NCBI GenBank assembly: GCA_934716785.1
Contig: CAKUYM010000092.1
Location: 1-13,197 of the forward strand
Length of the DNA stretch: 13,197 bases
DNA from: an uncultured Bacteroides sp.
GTDB lineage: Bacteria > Bacteroidota > Bacteroidia > Bacteroidales > Bacteroidaceae
Reading direction: 5' to 3'
Shown here: one piece after another, positions 7,979 to 13,197 of the stretch
How the letters are laid out: each line of letters starts with the position of its first letter
Numbering within the stretch: position 1 is the stretch's first letter
The notes under the pieces: model-generated
What the model saw: only the letters and a program-made list of their open reading frames with translations
Told to the model about the DNA's origin: nothing
The model's database searches: none
Translations under genes and position numbers: made by a program

Positions 7979-9199
7979 ATGAAAACAGAACGATTGCTGT
8001 CTGCCGTTTGCCTGTTGGCGCTGTTGGCAGTTGGCGGAAAATCCGTGGCGCAGACAATCGGCGGGCAGACAACCGGTAAACAAACAATCGGCAAGCAGAT
8101 GATCGGTCTTGATGTCCGTCCCGGTTATATTGCTCCGACAAATGGTTTCCTCACAGGAGATAACTTGCAGCAGAAACAGATTAAGCAATCACTTTCTCTG
8201 CATCTGAAATATGCTTTCCAGTTTGGCGAGGAATCTAAATTGGGCAGGATGTACCCTCATGCCTATCAGGGAGTCGGGGTTTCATACAGTACGTTTTACA
8301 GCCCTGACGAATTGGGAAGTCCGGTCACGGTATATGCTTTTCAAGGGGCGCCCATAGCCCGGCTTTCGTCTCGTCTGTCGTTCGACTATGAGTGGAACTT
8401 CGGTGCTTCTTTTGGCTGGAAGAAATATGATGAGCAATACAATCCGCAGAATGAGGTCATCGGCTCTAAGATTAATGCTTATATCAACTTGGGATTTCTT
8501 CTGAACTGGCAGTTCCATCCACAATGGAAACTGGCGGCGGGGGTAGACTTGACGCATTTCTCCAATGGAAACACTCATTATCCGAATGGAGGGCTTAATA
8601 TTATCGGTGGGAGAGTGGGGCTTGTGCGCACCTTTGGCGCTGCGGATAATGCGGATAACGCATCCGGTGGGAGGACTCCCGAACGTCTGTTTGTAAAACC
8701 GCACGTCAGCTATGACTTACTGATATATGGGGCTACTCGCAAGAGGGGATTCGTGACGGACGATGTGTCTGCCTTAGTGCCCGGCTCGTTTGGTGTTGCA
8801 GGACTTAACTTTGCTCCGATGTATAACTTCAACAACTATTTCCGGGCGGGGCTTTCTGTGGATGCGCAGTATGACGAGAGTGCCAACATCAAGGATTACA
8901 AACTGGAAAACAGCCCTTCGGACGATATGAAGTTTCACCGTCCCCCTTTCCGCAAGCAATTTGCGGTGGGGCTTTCCTTTAGGGCGGAGTTGGTGATGCC
9001 TATTTTCTCCATCAATGCCGGGGTGGGGCAAAACCTGCTGTACAGCGGGGATGATACGAGAGGATTCTACCAGATTTTAGCTCTCAAAACCTACGTCACG
9101 CGTCATTTATTTCTGCATGTAGGATACCAGTTGAGCAAATTCAAAGATCCCAACAATCTGATGTTGGGAATAGGATATAGATTCCACGATAAAAGGTGA
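7979..9199 (+). CDS. PagL/acyloxyacyl-hydrolase-like outer-membrane beta-barrel
   Basis: The predicted product is 406 residues with a type I signal peptide (hydrophobic core LLSAVCLLALLAVGG, likely cut SVA-Q). Alternating strands fill the rest, ending in GIGYRF, typical of an outer-membrane barrel. DLTHFSNGNTHYPNGGLN resembles the PagL active-site block, with His193 and Ser195 matching the catalytic His-x-Ser. At the position of the PagL catalytic Glu, 14 residues after the His, there is Asn207. PagL removes the 3-O-linked acyl chain of lipid A. This protein is more than twice PagL length, with a second barrel-like half after about residue 235, so activity is uncertain. The ATG at 7979 gives the cleanest signal peptide. 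The ATG at 7961 would overlap the upstream lipoprotein gene by 14 bp. Confidence 0.75.
   Translation: MKTERLLSAVCLLALLAVGGKSVAQTIGGQTTGKQTIGKQMIGLDVRPGYIAPTNGFLTGDNLQQKQIKQSLSLHLKYAFQFGEESKLGRMYPHAYQGVGVSYSTFYSPDELGSPVTVYAFQGAPIARLSSRLSFDYEWNFGASFGWKKYDEQYNPQNEVIGSKINAYINLGFLLNWQFHPQWKLAAGVDLTHFSNGNTHYPNGGLNIIGGRVGLVRTFGAADNADNASGGRTPERLFVKPHVSYDLLIYGATRKRGFVTDDVSALVPGSFGVAGLNFAPMYNFNNYFRAGLSVDAQYDESANIKDYKLENSPSDDMKFHRPPFRKQFAVGLSFRAELVMPIFSINAGVGQNLLYSGDDTRGFYQILALKTYVTRHLFLHVGYQLSKFKDPNNLMLGIGYRFHDKR
8051..8110 (+). repeat. four 15-bp in-frame tandem repeats at the mature N-terminus
   Basis: Units start at 8051, 8066, 8081 and 8096 and encode QTIGG, QTTGK, QTIGK and QMIGL. They begin with the likely first residue after signal-peptide cleavage. 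Because 15 bp is a multiple of three, changes in copy number would keep the frame and only lengthen the N-terminal tail. The units are similar but not identical. Confidence 0.85.
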
Positions 9200-9230
9200 A
9201 TAGACCGACCGGCTGTCTGTAAAACGAGTA

Positions 9231-9262
9231 GTGCACCTATTCCTCGCTTGGGATAGGTGCAC
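9231..9262. terminator. strong hairpin after the PagL-like gene
   Basis: GTGCACCTATTCC (9231-9243) pairs with the segment 9250-9262 to give 13 pairs, one of them G-U, around a 6-nt loop. It begins 31 bp after the stop codon of the PagL-like gene. It lacks a T-run on the + strand, so it may be a processing or stabilising hairpin, or work with the structures further downstream. It also lies beyond the end of the convergent fimbrial operon. The rest of 9200-9470 holds the two hairpins listed next, weaker A/T hairpins near 9328-9350 and 9414-9439, and no gene I can support. Confidence 0.5.
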
Positions 9263-9267
9263 TTAAC

Positions 9268-9317
9268 ACAAACAAAACAAACAATAAAACGACTTCCGAA
9301 GGGATGCGCCGTTTTAT
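9268..9317 (-). terminator. candidate intrinsic terminator of the fimbrial operon
   Basis: Read on the - strand, ATAAAACG (9317-9310) and CGTTTTAT (9291-9284) form a perfect 8-bp stem around an 18-nt loop. A U-rich run (TGTTTGTTTTGTTTGT) follows down to about 9268. The position, about 155 bp after the FimB/Mfa2-like stop codon, fits a terminator for that operon. Confidence 0.45.
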
Positions 9318-9358
9318 CAGGTATTCGCATATAGTGGGAAACATTATATGCTGGGGGC

Positions 9359-9393
9359 AAAGGCCCGCTCGGGTACTTCACAGTAGCCTTTTT
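9359..9393 (+). terminator. candidate + strand terminator
   Basis: AAAGGC (9359-9364) pairs with GCCTTT (9386-9391). An inner TACT-tcac-AGTA hairpin (9374-9385) lies between them, and five T residues close the structure at 9389-9393. This looks like an intrinsic terminator for the lipoprotein/PagL-like unit, backing up the hairpin at 9231. The loop is complex, so the call is moderate. Confidence 0.35.
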
Positions 9394-9470
9394 CCAATAA
9401 GAATCTCACCTGTATGTATAGATATGTATGTCTATATATCCGTATAAATCACTGTTCCATTAAAAATCCT

Positions 9471-10445
9471 CTATGCCTCCAGTTCTGAATTGTTCAGGCG
9501 TATGCTCCATCCGTTCACTTTCATCAGCGGACGTATCCGTGGAATGCCTGTATCCGATGATTGGATAAAGAACAGGAGGACGTATGAATCCTGACGGTCG
9601 AGATATTCCTGGTCGCCCATGTCTCCTATATAGTTGTATATTTTGGATAACAGCAAATATTGGGTGAGAGGAAGACTCAGGATAGTCTCTCCGCTGGGGA
9701 TATGCCTTATAGACAATGTTGTGTCGTCATCCCTCATGATGCGTAGCGTATTCAGTCTGGCATGAATGGCGGGAATCTCTCCGGATACTATGGAAACCTC
9801 CTGCCGGTATGGCAGGTAGCCTACTTGGGTGGTGCCGACCGGTATGTTGGTGTAATCCATCACACCGTTGGCAGATTCAAGTGTGAAGGCAAAGTCCTCC
9901 TGTCGCAAGGAGGCATTGTCTTCATCTTGGAGCATACACGAAAAGTAGTTCGTATTTTTCATCAGTCCGGCAGTGACGACCTGATACTCATCGCTCACTT
10001 CGACATTTTCAAGGTTACTATGAAATAATGCATCCAGTTTCCTGTCGGATTGTCCCATTTCATCACATATCAGTGATAGGTGGAGAGATTTCCGCTCCGT
10101 CTGTCCGGCTTTGAGATTCGGGAGCCGGAACAGACGGTCGGATGCCCCTCCCCAGATGAGCAGGTGGTAAGTTCCTTTGGGAAACGGTACTTTTATCATA
10201 CAGTGGCCCTGATGTAGTGTGACACTGTCTACGTCCAGTCGGTCCACATACTTGTCATTCTTGTCGAAAGCAAGAATGGTGATGTCGCCTACCTGCGTGG
10301 ACGCTGCATCCACGTTCAGGATATTGTAGGTGTACGATAGCTTCAGCCAGGTGCCCGAAGGACAGTCTGACAAATCATCATTCACCCAATCGCAAGACGA
10401 GCACAGCGTGATGACGCAGATGATATGTAGTAGAAATGAACGCAT
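9471..10445 (-). CDS. FimB/Mfa2-family fimbrial anchor lipoprotein
   Basis: This 324-residue lipoprotein has a signal peptide ending LCSSC, with Cys18 as the lipidation site. The family hallmark DDLSDCPSGTWLKLSYTYN follows at once; nearly every FimB/Mfa2 protein has this D-L-x-D-C-P block. The rest is the expected pair of beta-sandwich domains. Known members sit in the outer membrane and anchor or cap the fimbrial shaft by accepting the donor strand of the first fimbrillin subunit. I chose the ATG at 10445. A further 14 codons are open upstream, but they would run into the stop of the fimbrillin gene and spoil the signal peptide. It is the last gene of the operon, 34 bp after the fimbrillin gene. 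Confidence 0.93.
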   Translation of the reverse strand: MRSFLLHIICVITLCSSCDWVNDDLSDCPSGTWLKLSYTYNILNVDAASTQVGDITILAFDKNDKYVDRLDVDSVTLHQGHCMIKVPFPKGTYHLLIWGGASDRLFRLPNLKAGQTERKSLHLSLICDEMGQSDRKLDALFHSNLENVEVSDEYQVVTAGLMKNTNYFSCMLQDEDNASLRQEDFAFTLESANGVMDYTNIPVGTTQVGYLPYRQEVSIVSGEIPAIHARLNTLRIMRDDDTTLSIRHIPSGETILSLPLTQYLLLSKIYNYIGDMGDQEYLDRQDSYVLLFFIQSSDTGIPRIRPLMKVNGWSIRLNNSELEA

Positions 10446-10479
10446 TTGGATTGATTTTAGTTCGGGTGGCCGGTACGGT

Positions 10480-11967
10480 TTACTCAAGTTCTACACCTTG
10501 GTCACGTACGGCCCATGGAAAAACATTGATATTAATGTTCAGTTCGGCTTTGTACTCATCCGGTTGGTCCGGTTTGATGTAAGGTTCGCCACTGCCGAGG
10601 CCTGCCACTTTATTGATAGACAGACGGTAGATGTTGTTACGTACGATACCGAATTCCATGACTCCCATCTCGGTAGACTGGTTATCTTCGTGCTTGATCC
10701 AATAGTTGTAGTAGCAGGTGTAGTTCTCTGCTTTCGGAAAGCGTTTGATGCTGTATTCGGCAAGTGTTTCCGAGTCTGAATTGTCGGTGATGCTTTCCGG
10801 CAGATCATTCAGAACCTGTTTACGGATCGCATCTACGCTGGTGTAGAAGTTAAAGTTGAAGTAGAACAGTTTGCCAGGCCAGTCAGACCGGTCGCTGATG
10901 TTATCACCGTTTTCGTCGAAAACACGGTCGGTGGCAATATCCATGCTGGCTCTGAACATCACTCCTGTGCTATATGCGTTCAATTGCGCATTGACAAACA
11001 TACAGTTTTCCAGGCAGTAGATGTACGAGTTGTTGGCCATAGCTGCCCAATTGCCGTCGTTGTTGTCCAAGCTGACCAATGCCTGTGTGAAGAAGCCGTC
11101 GGCATTTGTGAAATCCTTGGCACCTTCTACTGTTTTGTTGAAGAAATAAGGGTCGATCACGTAGCCGTTGTTGTCGTTGACATCACCGAAGTTCTCATCG
11201 GTGTAGGAAGCCGGTTCTTGGAAATCGTTCAATACAGCCGTGTGGCGGAATGTGTAGAATCGGGTTGCTAAGTTCAGCATTCTGAAGTTGTTGAGCTTGA
11301 TGGTACAATAAGTCTCGCCTGTCGGGTCTTTCAACGGGAAAGTCTCTTGCTGCTGTGTCAGTTCGACCTTGGCAACGACACGTTCGAGACCGATGGATAC
11401 GGTGGTTACCTTGTCCGAATCAGTGGGTTTGCTCACCTCCACATTCAGGTTGGCTGCGCCACGGTTTGTCATGACAAATCCGCTTTCGGGTACACTTGGA
11501 ATCTTGCCGGTGCTGTACGTGGTGGCATCAACTGCACTCAGAAAAGCATCCTGCGTACTGATATTGCCGGTGACAGCTTTGCCGTTGGCGATGGCAAAGA
11601 TGTTGTAAGTGCCCGGATTGACCGTGATTTTGTCGGCAGTGTACAGAATCTTCTGACCGTCTCTTCCGCTTTCTTTGATGTTCTTCAGTTCCTGTTGGTC
11701 TTTAAAGGTTTTGGTCGTTGAGTCGAACAGATAGACTGTGAGGCTCTTCACTGCATATTCCTCTTTCGACCCCGTTTCCGTATTCCCCGATGATTCAACG
11801 CTTCGGTTGAGGGCTGTCGCATTCGGAATTTCGAGGATCAGGGCAAAGTTGCCGTTAGAATCCGTAGGAGTCTCTTCGGGAGAAGCTACGTCTGCATCAT
11901 TGATGCAACTGTACTGTGTGAATGCTGCAAACAAGAGCAGCGACATTAATTGACTGATTCTTTTCAT
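10480..11967 (-). CDS. Mfa1/FimA-type fimbrillin (major or accessory shaft subunit)
   Basis: This 495-residue protein has a type II signal peptide with Cys21 in TQYSC. The Mfa1-like N-terminal pattern follows: a strand NFALILEIP, then SLTVYLFDS and GTYNIFAIANG, as in many Bacteroidales fimbrillins. The C-terminus has the typical GIVRNNIYRLSINKVAGLG and ININVFPWAVRDQGVELE blocks. In this family the lipidated precursor reaches the surface, a protease cuts after an Arg near residue 50, and removal of the first strand opens a groove for donor-strand polymerisation. Arg55 in ATALNRSVES is a plausible site here (inference). The C-terminal 40 residues could be the donor strand. It is encoded between the DUF3868-OmpA gene (25-bp gap) and the anchor (34-bp gap). 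Confidence 0.92.
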   Translation of the reverse strand: MKRISQLMSLLLFAAFTQYSCINDADVASPEETPTDSNGNFALILEIPNATALNRSVESSGNTETGSKEEYAVKSLTVYLFDSTTKTFKDQQELKNIKESGRDGQKILYTADKITVNPGTYNIFAIANGKAVTGNISTQDAFLSAVDATTYSTGKIPSVPESGFVMTNRGAANLNVEVSKPTDSDKVTTVSIGLERVVAKVELTQQQETFPLKDPTGETYCTIKLNNFRMLNLATRFYTFRHTAVLNDFQEPASYTDENFGDVNDNNGYVIDPYFFNKTVEGAKDFTNADGFFTQALVSLDNNDGNWAAMANNSYIYCLENCMFVNAQLNAYSTGVMFRASMDIATDRVFDENGDNISDRSDWPGKLFYFNFNFYTSVDAIRKQVLNDLPESITDNSDSETLAEYSIKRFPKAENYTCYYNYWIKHEDNQSTEMGVMEFGIVRNNIYRLSINKVAGLGSGEPYIKPDQPDEYKAELNININVFPWAVRDQGVELE

Positions 11968-11992
11968 TTTACTGTGATTTTAGTTAAATAAA

Positions 11993-13197
11993 TTATTTTA
12001 ATTCCCCAATTTGTTTTAGGTTTTCTTCTGCTTGCGGCACTCCGGCCTTCTTGGCTTGTCGGAATAGTCTTTCTGCTTCCTCGTAATCACCCTGAAGAAA
12101 ACGGATGACACCTTCTGCCAAAGTCTTTTCCGGCACGGGCGGAGCTTTCCTCAGGAAAACAGCGGCGGTGTTTGTGTCCTTTTGCGTCAAGGCTATGCAG
12201 GCAGCATTCAGATTGGCTGTCGGATCATCGGGAAACAGTTGCACGGCAGTCATAAAAATCCTGTTGTACATCTCGCTTCCTGGTGAGTGGGTGAGCGCAA
12301 GGCGGAACATCTCTTCCAGGCTAAGGTTGCGAGGATTCGTATCGAATATATTCTGTGATTCCTCCACTGTAAACGACCGTACGTAATATTCGACGGTATA
12401 GTCGGAGTGCCTGAGTAAAGTAAACCAGTGTTTCAATGCAAAACGGTAAAATGCCGGATGCTGTGCCTTGAGCATGCTCTCCTTGCGGTCGGGATGAAGG
12501 TCGCTCGTCACGATTTTCATCACCGTCTCCTTCTGCCTGAATACTGTGTCGCTAAGAAGTGCTTCAAACCCCTCCCAATCTTCGGCAGTGTATGAGGTGT
12601 GTATATATTTCTTGTCGAACGCATACAGCCGGGTCACATATTCTTTCAACGCCTGCGTGCGTTCGCGTGCCAATCGCTCGTTGATGCGTAGAGGACCGTC
12701 GGGCGATGCATAGCCGTGAATGCTGATGTGTGTGATGTTAACATTGCTGTCTCGCTTGATGGCATTGATCGTCTCGATGATTTTGCCCAGCTCTGCCGTA
12801 TTATTGCTGTATGTCTCATTAATGACAGCCACATTGACGGGAAAGTCGATGAATGCGGAGCCTTTCTCCGACCTGATTTTAGACTTCTCGACTTGCGGTG
12901 TCAGAAACGCGAGTTGCGGTGCCGGCATGAATGGCGGATGCAGCCGGGCGATGCAGGTGAAATCTTCCGCACCGGGAATGCCGCAACCGCAACTTCTTTC
13001 CGTCAGCGAGAGCGCAGCCCGATTCATCCATTTCTCGAACGGGACGGATTGAAGATAATGCAGGGTCTGCTTTTCTCCGTTTTTCCTTTGCAGCGCCTGC
13101 ACTCCTTTCTTTTTCTTGCCGGTTTCGCGCAGGAAAACGATGTGCTGCTTCCGGCTGTTGATATAGATGGGCGGCAGTTCCAGCCGGTGCTCCAAGC
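11993..13197 (-). CDS. DUF3868-OmpA-TPR fimbrial operon protein, N-terminus missing
   Basis: About 400 C-terminal residues are present and the frame is open to the right edge. The TTG at 13195 is unlikely to be the start, because the signal peptide and first part of DUF3868 are absent. Counting from that codon, residues 1-105 look like the end of DUF3868 (ELPPIYINSRKQHIVFLR), with three Cys at 69, 71 and 81. Residues about 115-190 form an OmpA-like peptidoglycan-binding fold: SIHGYASPDGPLRINERLARER carries the Asp and Arg that bind diaminopimelate in OmpA proteins. Residues about 290-400 are TPR-like helices (GDYEEAERLFRQAKKAGV). DUF3868-OmpA proteins commonly sit in Bacteroidales fimbrial loci, where they may tie the assembly machine to the cell wall. 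That role is inferred. Confidence 0.88.
   Translation of the reverse strand, partial: LEHRLELPPIYINSRKQHIVFLRETGKKKKGVQALQRKNGEKQTLHYLQSVPFEKWMNRAALSLTERSCGCGIPGAEDFTCIARLHPPFMPAPQLAFLTPQVEKSKIRSEKGSAFIDFPVNVAVINETYSNNTAELGKIIETINAIKRDSNVNITHISIHGYASPDGPLRINERLARERTQALKEYVTRLYAFDKKYIHTSYTAEDWEGFEALLSDTVFRQKETVMKIVTSDLHPDRKESMLKAQHPAFYRFALKHWFTLLRHSDYTVEYYVRSFTVEESQNIFDTNPRNLSLEEMFRLALTHSPGSEMYNRIFMTAVQLFPDDPTANLNAACIALTQKDTNTAAVFLRKAPPVPEKTLAEGVIRFLQGDYEEAERLFRQAKKAGVPQAEENLKQIGELK

Noticed and set aside
9103..9381. 92-codon - strand open frame over the end of the PagL-like gene
   Set aside because: Most of it is antisense to the barrel gene or lies in the hairpin region. It has no domain and no start context.

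Overview
The window looks like a chromosomal segment of a Bacteroides-type gut bacterium (Bacteroidales). The supporting signs are a GH123/DUF4091 glycosidase, Mfa-type fimbrial lipoproteins with the DDLSDCP signature, a DUF3868-OmpA protein, TAnnTTTG-type promoters, and mostly weak Shine-Dalgarno sites. No phage, transposon, CRISPR, rRNA or tRNA gene was seen. Both ends cut through genes.

Left part (1-6825) is mostly housekeeping. A truncated GH123-family protein and a low-molecular-weight protein tyrosine phosphatase run on the + strand. A 7TM-HD membrane phosphodiesterase of the PgpH type (probably cyclic di-AMP turnover) runs on the - strand and overlaps the phosphatase tail to tail by 26 bp. 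The phosphodiesterase gene starts head to head with gltX (glutamyl-tRNA synthetase). gltX is followed by waaA (Kdo transferase of lipid A-core synthesis), probably in the same transcript.

Centre (6826-9470) holds the most unusual material. Between waaA and the next gene lie five imperfect palindromes repeated at an exact 22-bp period (6851-6960). The array runs directly into a good Bacteroides promoter (-33 TTTG, 20-bp spacer, -7 TACTTTTG). A further inverted repeat, with a CTCATCG half-site in its loop, covers the probable transcription start. This promoter should drive a two-gene unit: a lipoprotein of unknown function (possibly BACON-like) and a long PagL/acyloxyacyl-hydrolase-like outer-membrane barrel. 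The barrel keeps the His and Ser of the PagL active site but has Asn where Pseudomonas PagL has Glu. It carries four 15-bp tandem repeats just after its signal peptide. A noncoding stretch with several hairpins (9200-9470) separates this unit from the convergent operon to the right.

Right part (9471-13197) is a fimbrial operon on the - strand, transcribed right to left: a DUF3868-OmpA-TPR protein (N-terminus outside the window), a Mfa1/FimA-type fimbrillin, and a FimB/Mfa2-type anchor lipoprotein. The gaps are only 25 and 34 bp. Overall, much of the window concerns the cell envelope: lipid A-core synthesis, possible lipid A deacylation, and surface fimbriae. The repeat array upstream of the lipoprotein/PagL-like pair is the best candidate for an undescribed regulatory element.
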